Assembly: GCA_021786105.1 (NCBI GenBank)
Contig: JAJYNW010000005.1
Coordinates: 1 to 52,536 of the forward strand
Source: a bacterium
GTDB lineage: Bacteria; Patescibacteriota; Microgenomatia; Daviesbacterales; UBA10151
Direction of reading: 5' to 3'
DNA: 52,536 nt
Numbering within the stretch: position 1 is the stretch's first letter; every line of letters begins with the position of its first letter. Both the position numbers and the translations under genes were made by a program. The notes beneath the pieces were generated by a model. That model made no database searches. It saw nothing but the letters and a program-made list of their open reading frames with translations, and was not told the origin of the DNA. Positions 39,265 to 48,494 of this stretch are shown in pieces.

Positions 39265-39999
39265 CTAATCCGGTTTCTTTTTAACAACAAAGGTAAAGAG
39301 GAGGACTCCGGAAAGGATGAAAGCAAGACCCCCTCCAATAATGGACATTTTTTGGATGGGGGAACCTTGAGCTTGGGGTTTAGGGGAAGATGTGGGTGTC
39401 AGGGTAACAGTAGCTGAACTTGTGCCCAAGATAGAAGAAGGGAGGTTGGTGCTGGAAGTGTACAACTTTACCTCTTTTTTAGTTGTAGGGTGGGGAGTTG
39501 GTGTAAGTGTAGGTAATCTAGTAGGGGTAGGAGTTTTAGTTGGGGTGGGGGTGTGAGAAGGAGTAGGAGTATTGGTAGGGCCAGGTGTGGGGGTTGAGGT
39601 TGGGGTAGGAGTGGCAGTTGGTGTTGGGGTGGGGGAAGGGGCTACTAAGTTAAAGTTCCAAGTTGAGCTCCAGTCGCTCCATGTTCCAGATGAATCCTTG
39701 GCTTTTACTCTCCAATACCAGGTTCCTTCTGATAAACCTGATGGTGTATAAGATGCATTGTTAGGATCGTAATCTTTGTCAATGGATGCAAAAGTCTGAT
39801 CGTCATCTACCTGGACGCGATAGTGATCACCGGAATAAAGGGTATAAGTTGGCACCTCCCAAGCCATGGTGGTAGTGGTAACACTAGAGCCGTTTTCAGG
39901 TGAGGTTTGAGTTGGAGCATCAGTGGCGAAAGCAGGCAGGGTTACGATAAAAAAGCTGAAAGATATCAATGAAGTCAGGAGAATAATTATTACCTTCAC
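39265..39999 (-). CDS. secreted surface protein: Fn3-like domain, Thr/Pro repeat linker, C-terminal TM
   Basis: Signal peptide; ATDAPTQTSPENGSSV...YRVQVDDDQTFASID...WYWRVKAKDSSGTWSDWS; PTPTPTATPTPTSTPTP linker. Confidence 0.75.
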   Translation of the reverse strand: MKVIIILLTSLISFSFFIVTLPAFATDAPTQTSPENGSSVTTTTMAWEVPTYTLYSGDHYRVQVDDDQTFASIDKDYDPNNASYTPSGLSEGTWYWRVKAKDSSGTWSDWSSTWNFNLVAPSPTPTPTATPTPTSTPTPGPTNTPTPSHTPTPTKTPTPTRLPTLTPTPHPTTKKEVKLYTSSTNLPSSILGTSSATVTLTPTSSPKPQAQGSPIQKMSIIGGGLAFILSGVLLFTFVVKKKPD

Positions 40000-40040
40000 T
40001 TACCTTATAGTATCACATCTACAAGATATAATACTTTAAG

Positions 40041-41258
40041 TTATGGGATATGCCAGTATAAAGTGACGTAGCCGTTGCCGTGATCGATGGCAATGCCTTT
40101 CCCGACAGTTCCTGTTAAATAGCAGGCGGACGAGTCACGGAATTCATAGGCTGTTCCGTCCGCCACCGCTTTTATGGGCGCTCCGAAATAATCTACAATA
40201 TCCAATCCTGTATGATAGCTGCCTCCCAAAATGTTATACCAGATCGGAAACCGGGTCGAAATATCACCGTTATGGCAATAATCTGCCTGGCTGCAATCGC
40301 CGGCAGGATATTCAGCTAACGGACTGCCAAAAAATCCGGAATCAAGTAACGGTTTAGGATCAACGAGATTTTCTTTACCGATGATTGAATTATTCTCAAT
40401 ATGGGCTGGGGTCATCACCTGAAAATGGAGATGGGCTCCGGTGGTGCAGCCACTCATACCCACGGAAGCTATAATCTCACCCTTCTTCACTGGTCCGACT
40501 TTGGCTCCAAAACCTCCTAAAGCACGGGAAATAGAGTTGGCATCCGCCTGCAACTGCGCAATTAATGACTGGTATTTAGCTTCATTATTTTGGGTAACCC
40601 GTAAAAGGTCATCCTTAGCTTTTTTCTGGTCTGCAAGCTGGGCTTGGTAAGTTACCAAATCCTTCTTTAGCTTTTCCTCCTGGGCCTGTCTGGTTTCTTT
40701 ATCCGTCTTTTGGTCATGGTAGGCAGCTTTAGTTGCTTGAAGCTGGTAGAGAACTTTCTTGTCGTTCTCCTGGGCAACCTGGATATATTTCATCCTTTCC
40801 AACAGGTCGGCAAAACCGTTGGAGGAGAAGAAGAGATCTATGGGGGAATAATCCCCATATTTATATGTTTGGACTATCCGGTTAAGAAGGATTTGGGCAA
40901 TGCTGTCAACGCTGCTGGAAAGCTTGGTAATTCTTCCGGAAAGGTCAGTAATTTCCTTGTCTAATTTTGCAATTTGGGCATTGGCTTCATCCATCTTTAG
41001 TTGGGTGAATTTGGTTTGGGCATCAATGTAATTGAGTTGGGATTTAAGGGTTTTTTCCTTACTTTGTTCACCATTTAATAACTGCTGACATTGGGCCGTT
41101 AATCCGGCAATACACGCATATCTGTTGCCGGGGTCAGGATCTATGCATTGTGAACTATCTCCGCAGGAAACTTGGGCGAAGGCTGGATTAGCACTAAAGA
41201 AGGCGGTTAAAAGCAGAGGAATTATTAAGAGATGACGAATTTTAGGGGAGACTACCAT
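40041..41258 (-). CDS. secreted coiled-coil peptidoglycan hydrolase (EnvC/PcsB-like) with M23/LytM motifs in permuted order
   Basis: Signal peptide, coiled coil, then GPVKKGEIIASVGMSGCTTGAHLHFQV followed by STRFPIWYN...YHTGLDIVDYFGAPIKAVADG...GIAIDHGNGYVTLYWHIP-stop. Confidence 0.88.
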   Translation of the reverse strand: MVVSPKIRHLLIIPLLLTAFFSANPAFAQVSCGDSSQCIDPDPGNRYACIAGLTAQCQQLLNGEQSKEKTLKSQLNYIDAQTKFTQLKMDEANAQIAKLDKEITDLSGRITKLSSSVDSIAQILLNRIVQTYKYGDYSPIDLFFSSNGFADLLERMKYIQVAQENDKKVLYQLQATKAAYHDQKTDKETRQAQEEKLKKDLVTYQAQLADQKKAKDDLLRVTQNNEAKYQSLIAQLQADANSISRALGGFGAKVGPVKKGEIIASVGMSGCTTGAHLHFQVMTPAHIENNSIIGKENLVDPKPLLDSGFFGSPLAEYPAGDCSQADYCHNGDISTRFPIWYNILGGSYHTGLDIVDYFGAPIKAVADGTAYEFRDSSACYLTGTVGKGIAIDHGNGYVTLYWHIP

Positions 41259-41261
41259 GTC

Positions 41262-42491
41262 TTAATAAGTAATGATTTCAGTAATGTAGTTTCCGGAATA
41301 GTTACTCTTAAAGGAAACGTTAGGACCTTTCCAAGGATCAAGTAAATTATAATCATCACCATTTTTGGAGGTGACAACTACAAAATGGAATGGTTGGGCA
41401 TAAGTACTTGAAGTATACCCAATTCCCACAATTGCCCATTTGCCGGCGCTTAAGGCGTTATCCAGTGTTGAAGTGTTGGTTGTCCGGGAGGGGGAATTAA
41501 AGCCTAAAGAGGTTAGGGCAGACCACAAAAAGTCTCCGTCAAAGAAATAGGAATCGTTGCTGCCGATAGTGGCTGGGGTTTGGGAATTGCCGCGGTGGGT
41601 TAAAACCATAGCTACCGAAGAAACCAGACAACCGGCTAGACCAATAGAGTACCGGCTGTTGCCGATAGCCATATTTCCCCATCGGACATCACGTTGGGAA
41701 AAATAACCTGCCGGCCAAGAGGGATCGGCGTTGATTAAGGTTAAGCCTCCCTGACTCTGAACGAATGACCGGAAGGCAGCCAGCTGGGCTTCTGCTTGGG
41801 CAATCAATTTTTCGTAATTAGACTCATCACCCTGGGTTGCTGCCAATAACTGTTGTTTAGCCTTTTTCTGGTCAGCCAGTTGGGTTTGGTATACCACCAA
41901 ATCTTTCTTTAGCTTTTCCTCCTGGGCCTGTCTTGTTTCCTTGTCCGTTTTTTGGTCATGGTAGGCAGCTTTGGTGGCCTGAAGCTGGTATAACACTTTT
42001 TTATCATTGGCTTGGGCAACCTGGATATACTTCATTCTTTCCAACAGGTCGGCAAAACCATGGGAAGAAAAGATTAAATCTAAGATAGAGGGCTCTCCTT
42101 GCTTGTATGTCTGGGTGATCCGGACCAGCAGTAGTTCGGAGATGCTGTCCACATTGGCAGAGAGCTTGGTAATTCTTCCGGAAAGATCGGTTATTTCTGT
42201 TTCCAGTTTGGTAATCTGATAATTTGTATCGTCGATTTTGGCCTGAGTCAATCTGGTTTGCGCATCGATATAATCAAGCTGGGATTTAAGGGTTTTTTCC
42301 TGGCTTTTGGCTGCACTTAATCGGGATTCACAGTCATCTTTTACTTGTTGGTAACAGCTATGAGGGTCGGAGTCGCTTGCGCAACTATCCCCATCTCCGC
42401 AACTTTTAGCCAATGCAGAGGTTGGGGTAAAAATGAGAAGCATTAAAAAAGAGGTCACAACAACCAAGACAGAAATTCTCATACATGGCAT
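41262..42491 (-). CDS. secreted coiled-coil protein with C39-like (Peptidase_C39_2) cysteine peptidase domain
   Basis: Coiled coil near-identical to 40041-41258; YFSQRDVRWGNMAIG...GLAGCLVSSVAMVLTHRG...FHFVVVTSKNGDDYNLLDP. Confidence 0.85.
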   Translation of the reverse strand: MPCMRISVLVVVTSFLMLLIFTPTSALAKSCGDGDSCASDSDPHSCYQQVKDDCESRLSAAKSQEKTLKSQLDYIDAQTRLTQAKIDDTNYQITKLETEITDLSGRITKLSANVDSISELLLVRITQTYKQGEPSILDLIFSSHGFADLLERMKYIQVAQANDKKVLYQLQATKAAYHDQKTDKETRQAQEEKLKKDLVVYQTQLADQKKAKQQLLAATQGDESNYEKLIAQAEAQLAAFRSFVQSQGGLTLINADPSWPAGYFSQRDVRWGNMAIGNSRYSIGLAGCLVSSVAMVLTHRGNSQTPATIGSNDSYFFDGDFLWSALTSLGFNSPSRTTNTSTLDNALSAGKWAIVGIGYTSSTYAQPFHFVVVTSKNGDDYNLLDPWKGPNVSFKSNYSGNYITEIITY

Positions 42492-43366
42492 TAAATTCTC
42501 AGGTAGCGGCGAACAGCCACAAAGGCTCCGACTCCGCCCACAAGTATTGCTACAACTACTTCGACGCCCAGAAGTCCTAGTAATAATACCGGAGAGAGTG
42601 CAAAGAATTGTCCAGCGGCTTCTCCTAAATTATTCCGCAAGACCGGTTCGAAATACCATAAAACTGCAAATGAGGTAATCCATCCTAAAAAGGCCCCAAT
42701 TAAGGCATAAACCACACCTTCCGTAATATAGGGAATACGGATAAACCAGGTGGAGGCGCCTAGAAGTTTCATGATTTCAATCTCGCTTCTTTTGATCCTG
42801 ATCTTAAAACCCACCACCATAACAATGATTAGAGTAGAGAAGGTAATTAAAAATCCCACAACTGCGCTACCGACAACCCTGATTAATCTTGTTGCTGATA
42901 CTAAAGAAGAGACGACATCTTCCGGAAAGACAACCTCCTCCACCACCGGTTCTTTCTTGACGATTTCGGCTACAGGTTTTAGATCCTCTGGGGTTTGGGT
43001 GGAAATCTCCAGGGAAGCAGGTAAGATATTGGCAGTTACCAATTCGAGCAACATGGGGTTATTTTTATTGCGTTCCCTATATATTTGCAAAGCATCATCT
43101 TTAGAAACAAATTTTAATTTAGTGACTTTACCGGTTTGGTTTAATGCGCCTTCGATTGCGTTTACATCTTGGTCAGTGGTACCATCTTTAAAGAAAGCAA
43201 TTGCCTGGGGTTTGCTCTCATAATACCTGAGGATTTGCTGGGAACAGATGGCCAAAAGTAAAAATCCGGAAAGAGTTAAGAAAGTTAAGAACATCACCAT
43301 GGAAGCAGCGAGTGCCTGGTAAGGTGTTCTCCTAATATTCTTTTTTACTGTGTTAAATAAATTCAT
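42491..43366 (-). CDS. ftsX: cell division protein FtsX
   Basis: Four-TM FtsX pattern: RRTPYQALAASMVMFLTF; IRIKRSEIEIMKLLGASTWFIRIPYITEG; ftsE upstream. Confidence 0.93.
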   Translation of the reverse strand: MNLFNTVKKNIRRTPYQALAASMVMFLTFLTLSGFLLLAICSQQILRYYESKPQAIAFFKDGTTDQDVNAIEGALNQTGKVTKLKFVSKDDALQIYRERNKNNPMLLELVTANILPASLEISTQTPEDLKPVAEIVKKEPVVEEVVFPEDVVSSLVSATRLIRVVGSAVVGFLITFSTLIIVMVVGFKIRIKRSEIEIMKLLGASTWFIRIPYITEGVVYALIGAFLGWITSFAVLWYFEPVLRNNLGEAAGQFFALSPVLLLGLLGVEVVVAILVGGVGAFVAVRRYLRI

Positions 43367-43382
43367 TTTTAGTAGGGCTACC

Positions 43383-43399
43383 TTTTGACTTCGTCAAAA
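43383..43399. promoter_or_regulatory. 7-bp hairpin in ftsE-ftsX intergenic region
   Basis: TTTTGAC-TTC-GTCAAAA. Confidence 0.55.
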
Positions 43400-43407
43400 C
43401 GATCCTG

Positions 43408-43434
43408 TTGAAAATAGTTTACAACTATTTTCAA
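43408..43434. promoter_or_regulatory. perfect 12-bp hairpin overlapping ftsE stop
   Basis: TTGAAAATAGTT-TAC-AACTATTTTCAA. Confidence 0.7.
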
Positions 43435-44114
43435 TGAAACTCGTATTTTCCTTCTGTTTTGTCTTTGGTTACTTTGCCGTTTTTAATGGCAATGACCCGG
43501 CGTTTTTGCATATCAACAATTTCTTTATTGTGGGTGGCCATGACTACAGTTGTTCCCCATGAGTTGATCTCATTTAAAAGTTGCAGCACGGACCAGGATG
43601 TTTGTGGATCCAAGTTTCCAGTTGGTTCATCAGCAATTAATACTTTGGGTTTGCCGATAATTGCCCGGGCAATAGCTACCCGTTGGGCTTCGCCTCCGGA
43701 AAGCTGGCGGGGAAAAAGGTTCCGCCTGTCCCAGATTTCAAAAAGTTTAAGGGTCCGCTCAACTTCTTTATGAATCTCAGCTTCCGGGGTGTTTCTGACC
43801 TGTAAAGCCAAGGCCACATTTTCAAAAACAGTTTTGTCATCCAATAGTTTATTGTCCTGAAAGACAAAACCAATTTTTCTCCGGTACTCGGGAATGTCCT
43901 GCGGCTTTATTTTGGTGATATCAACATCATCTAGGAGGATTTTGCCTGAATTGGGCAGGTATTCCCTGGTTAAAAGCCTGAGTAAAGTAGATTTCCCGGC
44001 ACCCGAAGGTCCAACAACAAAAACAAATTCCCCGTTTTTAATCTCTAGATTAATATCCTCAAGGGCAGTAATTGATGAGCTAAATTTTTTAGAGACATTT
44101 TGAAAAGAGATCAT
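43431..44114 (-). CDS. ftsE: cell division ATP-binding protein FtsE
   Basis: MISFQNVSKKFSSSITALEDINLEIKNGEFVFVVGPSGAGKSTLLRLL; QLSGGEAQRVAIARAI; LIADEPTGNLDPQTS. Confidence 0.96.
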   Translation of the reverse strand: MISFQNVSKKFSSSITALEDINLEIKNGEFVFVVGPSGAGKSTLLRLLTREYLPNSGKILLDDVDITKIKPQDIPEYRRKIGFVFQDNKLLDDKTVFENVALALQVRNTPEAEIHKEVERTLKLFEIWDRRNLFPRQLSGGEAQRVAIARAIIGKPKVLIADEPTGNLDPQTSWSVLQLLNEINSWGTTVVMATHNKEIVDMQKRRVIAIKNGKVTKDKTEGKYEFH

Positions 44115-44120
44115 CGAGCT

Positions 44121-44552
44121 TCATTTAACTTCTACTTTACCCACATCCATCAGCCAACCTTCTTTAATGGCTTTTTGTGTTTCCCCAAAAACCTTAACCT
44201 TTTTACCTTCGTATTGGCTTAAATCAACTACGGATGAAGTAAGGGCTACAGGCACAGCTCCGTCCCGAATTAGTAAATGTGTGCCTTCACTGTAATCATC
44301 CCCCTTTGAATCATCTTTTTTCTGGATTGTGCCTTCAGCAAAATCTCGGAAGGTGCGGTTGTCTTGTTGGGCTGTTTTGGCAACTTGGGTTGTTGCTGCC
44401 GTAGAAGAAGCAGCTTTTCCTTTTGCGGAACCTGCAAAAAGATATCCGGATGCGGCGCCTAAAACAACAGAAAGAACGAGAATAGAGATAAAAATCTTGT
44501 TTAAGCTGAAGTTACTCAAAGTTTTGAGAGGCAAAGTGACAGGGTTTTGCAT
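44121..44552 (-). CDS. membrane-anchored protein, possibly OB-fold-like
   Basis: N-terminal TM; C-terminal GAVPVALTSSVVDLSQYEGKKVKVFGETQKAIKEGWLMDVGKVEV. Confidence 0.5.
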   Translation of the reverse strand: MQNPVTLPLKTLSNFSLNKIFISILVLSVVLGAASGYLFAGSAKGKAASSTAATTQVAKTAQQDNRTFRDFAEGTIQKKDDSKGDDYSEGTHLLIRDGAVPVALTSSVVDLSQYEGKKVKVFGETQKAIKEGWLMDVGKVEVK

Positions 44553-44601
44553 GTAGGTTTATTGTAACCATTTTGGAATCGATTTGTCCAGACCTGACTG
44601 G

Positions 44602-45678
44602 TTATTTCCCAAAGCTGCGAAGTTCCGATTCGATAAATTGGTCCAAGTCGCCGTCCAAAACTGCATCCGTATCGGAAGTTTCTGCTTCTGTTCTTAAGTC
44701 TTTAACCATATGATAAGGATGCAAGACATAAGAACGGATCTGGGTTCCCCAGGAAGCCTGGGTTTTCCCGCCTTTTAATTCAGCTTCAGTTTTCTTTTCT
44801 TCTTCTTGTTTCCTTGCCCAAAGTTTAGCCCGAAGGAGAGCCATGGCGTTTTCCCGGTTTTGCAGCTGTGACCGTTCAGTTTGGCAGGTAACCACAATAC
44901 CTGTAGGGATATGCTTTAACCTCACCGCAGTATTTACCTTGTTAACATTTTGGCCTCCGGCACCCCCAGATCTAAAGGCTTCAAACTCAATCTCGTCCGG
45001 CTTGATTTCAACCTCGGTCTCGTTTTCGATAACCGGCAGGACTTCCACTAAGGCAAAGGAAGTTTGACGAAGGTTATCAGCATTGAAAGGGGACTGGCGG
45101 ACTAGGCGGTGTGTTCCGGCTTCACCTTTGAGATAGCCATAGGCATATGATGCATGCACAATCATTGAGATGGACTTATAACCTGCTTCCTCCCCGAAAC
45201 TTTCATCAGTGATTTCGTATTTCCAGCCCTTACGCTCAAAATAGCGCTGGTACATCCGGGCAAGCATTGCGGCCCAATCCATCGCTTCGACCCCACCAGC
45301 TCCTGCATGAACTGATAAGATTGCTTCTGATTCATCATGGGGACCGGAAAGGAAAAGCCGAAGTTCGAGGTTATCCAGAAACTCCTCAATTTCATTTGCT
45401 TCCTTTTCTAAATCCTGCTGCATCTCTGATTCGTTGGATAACTCCACTGCATTATTAATTCTGTTTTCCAGTTCGTCCAACGCTCCGAGAAGCTTTTGCT
45501 TTTCCGAAAGATCCTGGGAGACTTTACGGGCGGTTTCCTGGTCATTCCAAAAATCAGAGTGGTTCATCTGGGCTTCCAGTTCACGGATTTCGGCACGTAT
45601 TTTATCCCGGTCAAATTGACAGACAACTTTAGTAAACCTTTCCTTTAGATCATTTAGTTTTTTCTGCAGCTCTTCCAT
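44602..45678 (-). CDS. prfB: peptide chain release factor 2
   Basis: [45 protein letters not shown]; single uninterrupted ORF. Confidence 0.96.
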   Translation of the reverse strand: MEELQKKLNDLKERFTKVVCQFDRDKIRAEIRELEAQMNHSDFWNDQETARKVSQDLSEKQKLLGALDELENRINNAVELSNESEMQQDLEKEANEIEEFLDNLELRLFLSGPHDESEAILSVHAGAGGVEAMDWAAMLARMYQRYFERKGWKYEITDESFGEEAGYKSISMIVHASYAYGYLKGEAGTHRLVRQSPFNADNLRQTSFALVEVLPVIENETEVEIKPDEIEFEAFRSGGAGGQNVNKVNTAVRLKHIPTGIVVTCQTERSQLQNRENAMALLRAKLWARKQEEEKKTEAELKGGKTQASWGTQIRSYVLHPYHMVKDLRTEAETSDTDAVLDGDLDQFIESELRSFGK

Positions 45679-45737
45679 AAGTATGAGGGAATTATATCAG
45701 GTTTAAAATTGGAGGTGTCGCAGAGAGGCAGAAGTTA

Positions 45738-46061
45738 TTAGCCTTGTAAAGACCTTTGATGGCGGCCTCTCCTGGCTTTTTGTCTTCCAATCTCTAGCCA
45801 TTCCATAACTTGCTCGCGAGGTGAAAATACTAATTCCTCATCAGATATTTGGAGAAGTTTAGTAATCTTATCAAATAGCTCTTCTGAAGGAGAATATTTA
45901 TTGCCCTCAATTTGACTAATATGACTTGGCCTGTAATTTCCTAAATCTTTGGCAAAATCTTCCATATAAATTCCCAGAAACCACCTTCTGGATCTTATTC
46001 TAGTCCCCAATGGTATTTCACCTTCAGAAGGAATAGTAGGCTCTGTCTCTCTTCTTCCCAT
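45738..46061 (-). CDS. XRE-like helix-turn-helix regulator
   Basis: LGTRIRSRRWFLGIYMEDFAKDLGNYRPSHISQIEGNKYSPSEELFDKITKLLQI. Confidence 0.75.
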   Translation of the reverse strand: MGRRETEPTIPSEGEIPLGTRIRSRRWFLGIYMEDFAKDLGNYRPSHISQIEGNKYSPSEELFDKITKLLQISDEELVFSPREQVMEWLEIGRQKARRGRHQRSLQG

Positions 46062-46140
46062 AATTCTGGTAGTTTAACATGAATTAGCCGTAAAAGCAAT
46101 TATTATAGGTTATAATACACAAGGATAGTATAATTATTTT

Positions 46141-46449
46141 ATGGTTTTGTATATTAATACCAAAGATATGAATGTAGTGACTGTGGCCTTGAAGGAAGGT
46201 GAAGAGGTAGTGGATTCTTTGAGTGAGGAAAACGAATGGGGGTCACAAGTCCTTTTGCCGTTGATTGAGAAAATACTTAAAAAGAATAAGTTGGAGTTTA
46301 AGGATTTAACTGCAATTGAAGCGGAAGAGGGACCGGGGTCTTTTACCGGACTGCGGGTGGGCGCTTCGGTTGCCCAGGCTTTAGGATTTTCCTTGAATAT
46401 CCCGGTTAATGGAAAACTTAACAAACCCCTAGACCTTAAGTATACTTAG
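46141..46449 (+). CDS. tsaB: short TsaB-like protein, N-terminal lobe only
   Basis: VLYINTKDMNVVTVALKEG...LPLIEKILKKNKLEFKDLTAIEAEEGPGSFTGLRVGASVAQALGF; only 102 aa. Confidence 0.82.
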   Translation: MVLYINTKDMNVVTVALKEGEEVVDSLSEENEWGSQVLLPLIEKILKKNKLEFKDLTAIEAEEGPGSFTGLRVGASVAQALGFSLNIPVNGKLNKPLDLKYT

Positions 46450-46452
46450 GGA

Positions 46453-47346
46453 GTGAAGAAAAAAATCCTTCATTATTTTATCCCCCACACTGAAACCCAC
46501 CAGAAGGCTCATCTTCTATCCTGGAAATACTTATTTATTTACCTTTTATTATTTGTTCTGCTGCGGACGGTAATTGATGTTGTTAATGTTTACCGGCCGG
46601 GTGTTTTAGGGATTAGCTCCAATATCAGCGTTTCCCGGATTATTGAAGATACTAACAAAGAAAGACAGAAAGCCGGGTTGCCGTCCGTTTCTGAAAATAC
46701 CGAATTGGATGAGGCGGCGATGGCCAAAGCCAAAAACATGTTTGCGGAGAATTACTGGGCGCATTTTTCTCCATCCGGTAAAGACCCCTGGGGATTTATT
46801 TTGGCTTCCGGCTATAAGTTTTCCTATGCCGGAGAAAATTTGGCCCGTAATTTTTACAACTCGGATGATGTTGTAGTAGCCTGGATGAATTCGCCCTCTC
46901 ACCGGGACAATATTTTAAATTCCCACTACCAGGATATTGGAGTGGCGGTTTTGGATGGGGTATTAAACGGCCAGCAGACTACTTTAGTGGTGCAAATGTT
47001 TGGCAGGAATTATGATTCAGCTGTCCCTGCCCCTCAGGCTGATGCAGGCGGAACCAAATCTAACTTATCTCCGGAAGTTCTCCAGCAACCGCAAACTCCA
47101 CTTGTAGCCGGATCTTCTTCCCAAGCTGTGGCTCCTACCTCTAAACCTTTGTTAGATCCTTATGCCGTAACCAGGACTTCTGGAATTATCTTGCTTTCCT
47201 TTATTTTTATCCTTTTGTCCCTGGACTTTATTATTTTGAAAAAACGGGGAGTGTTCAGGTTGTCTTCACACCATGTAGCGCACTTGGGGCTTATGACTTT
47301 AGGGGGCGCCTCACTTCTTTTGAGTAAGGTTGGGGAGATTCTATGA
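46453..47346 (+). CDS. CAP/SCP-domain membrane protein
   Basis: TNKERQKAGLPSVSENTELDEAAMAKAKNM...WMNSPSHRDNILNSHYQDIGVAV. Confidence 0.9.
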   Translation: MKKKILHYFIPHTETHQKAHLLSWKYLFIYLLLFVLLRTVIDVVNVYRPGVLGISSNISVSRIIEDTNKERQKAGLPSVSENTELDEAAMAKAKNMFAENYWAHFSPSGKDPWGFILASGYKFSYAGENLARNFYNSDDVVVAWMNSPSHRDNILNSHYQDIGVAVLDGVLNGQQTTLVVQMFGRNYDSAVPAPQADAGGTKSNLSPEVLQQPQTPLVAGSSSQAVAPTSKPLLDPYAVTRTSGIILLSFIFILLSLDFIILKKRGVFRLSSHHVAHLGLMTLGGASLLLSKVGEIL

Positions 47347-47615
47347 GAATTTTTAATTTTAAATTTTCAATTTTCAAAAAAGTAAACTTGATGTGGATTT
47401 TTGTAGGAGCTACACCGCTATTTTTGGTGGTTCTTTATTACACCAGGTATTTACCTCAGTTGCAGCTTAAGGTGCTCCTAATTGCCTCGCTTTTTTACCT
47501 GGCTTTAGCCTTTATGTATCACCAAAAGGATAAAACTTTGACATTTGAGATAATTATAGAATATATTCTTATAGCTGCTCTGGCCTTGGTAATTGTACAA
47601 GGCATCTTTTTTTAA
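47343..47615 (+). CDS. hypothetical membrane protein
   Basis: Three hydrophobic segments; overlaps upstream CAP gene. Confidence 0.6.
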   Translation: MRIFNFKFSIFKKVNLMWIFVGATPLFLVVLYYTRYLPQLQLKVLLIASLFYLALAFMYHQKDKTLTFEIIIEYILIAALALVIVQGIFF

Positions 47616-47618
47616 CCA

Positions 47619-48494
47619 ATGAAAGGTATCATACTTGCAGGCGGTTCCGGAACAAGGCTTTATCCTCTAACTTTGGCTGTCAGTAAACAGCTTTTACCAA
47701 TTTTTGATAAACCGACAATTTATTATCCTTTGTCCACATTAATGCAGGCAGGAATTCGGGATATTTTGATTATTTCTACGGAAAAAGATTTACCAAGATT
47801 TTCTGATTTATTAGGAACAGGAGAAAAGATAGGATGCAATTTTTCTTACAAAGTACAGGCCCAGCCGCGGGGATTGGCCGATGCGTACATTGTAGGGGAA
47901 GAATTTATCGGTCAGGACAAAGTTGCCATGATTTTAGGGGACAATGTTTTTTATGGATCCACTATCGGAAAGAAATTGTCTGATTTTGCCGATGTTGATG
48001 GGGCAGTTGGATTTGCTGCTCCGGTAAATGATCCGCGGAGATATGGAGTTTACGAGTTCGATGACCAGATGAATGTCTTGTCAATTGAGGAGAAACCGGA
48101 ACATCCCAAGTCTAATTATGCCAATGCCGGTTTGTATTTTACTGACAACGAGGTAGTAGAAATTGCTAAAAACGTTAAGCCTTCGGGCCGGGGTGAAATA
48201 GAAATCACCTCAGTTTTAGATGCATATTTAAAAAAGGGGAAGCTTAAAGTTTGTTTATTGGATAGGGGTACCGCTTGGCTGGATACAGGAACCTTTGCCT
48301 CGATGAACCAGGCCTCGCAATTTGTCCAGGTAATTGAAGAGAGGCAGGGTTTAAAGATAGGCTGTATTGAAGAGGTGGCGTATAAAAAAGGCTTTATTAA
48401 TAAGGATCAGTTAATAAAATTAGCTGAGCCTCTTTTGAAAAGTGGCTACGGCCAGTACCTAATGGACATTGCGCAGGAGAAGATAGGTAAATGA
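47619..48494 (+). CDS. rfbA: glucose-1-phosphate thymidylyltransferase
   Basis: [60 protein letters not shown]. Confidence 0.95.
   Translation: MKGIILAGGSGTRLYPLTLAVSKQLLPIFDKPTIYYPLSTLMQAGIRDILIISTEKDLPRFSDLLGTGEKIGCNFSYKVQAQPRGLADAYIVGEEFIGQDKVAMILGDNVFYGSTIGKKLSDFADVDGAVGFAAPVNDPRRYGVYEFDDQMNVLSIEEKPEHPKSNYANAGLYFTDNEVVEIAKNVKPSGRGEIEITSVLDAYLKKGKLKVCLLDRGTAWLDTGTFASMNQASQFVQVIEERQGLKIGCIEEVAYKKGFINKDQLIKLAEPLLKSGYGQYLMDIAQEKIGK

Noticed and set aside
39480-39645. GT-rich repetitive DNA resembling a tandem repeat array
   Set aside because: Explained by codons for the Thr/Pro linker of a surface protein; irregular unit, no CRISPR-like spacing
42750-43223. 157-aa plus-strand ORF
   Set aside because: Antisense shadow of ftsX
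44602-45678. Possible programmed frameshift in prfB
   Set aside because: The ORF is continuous with no in-frame UGA near the N-terminus
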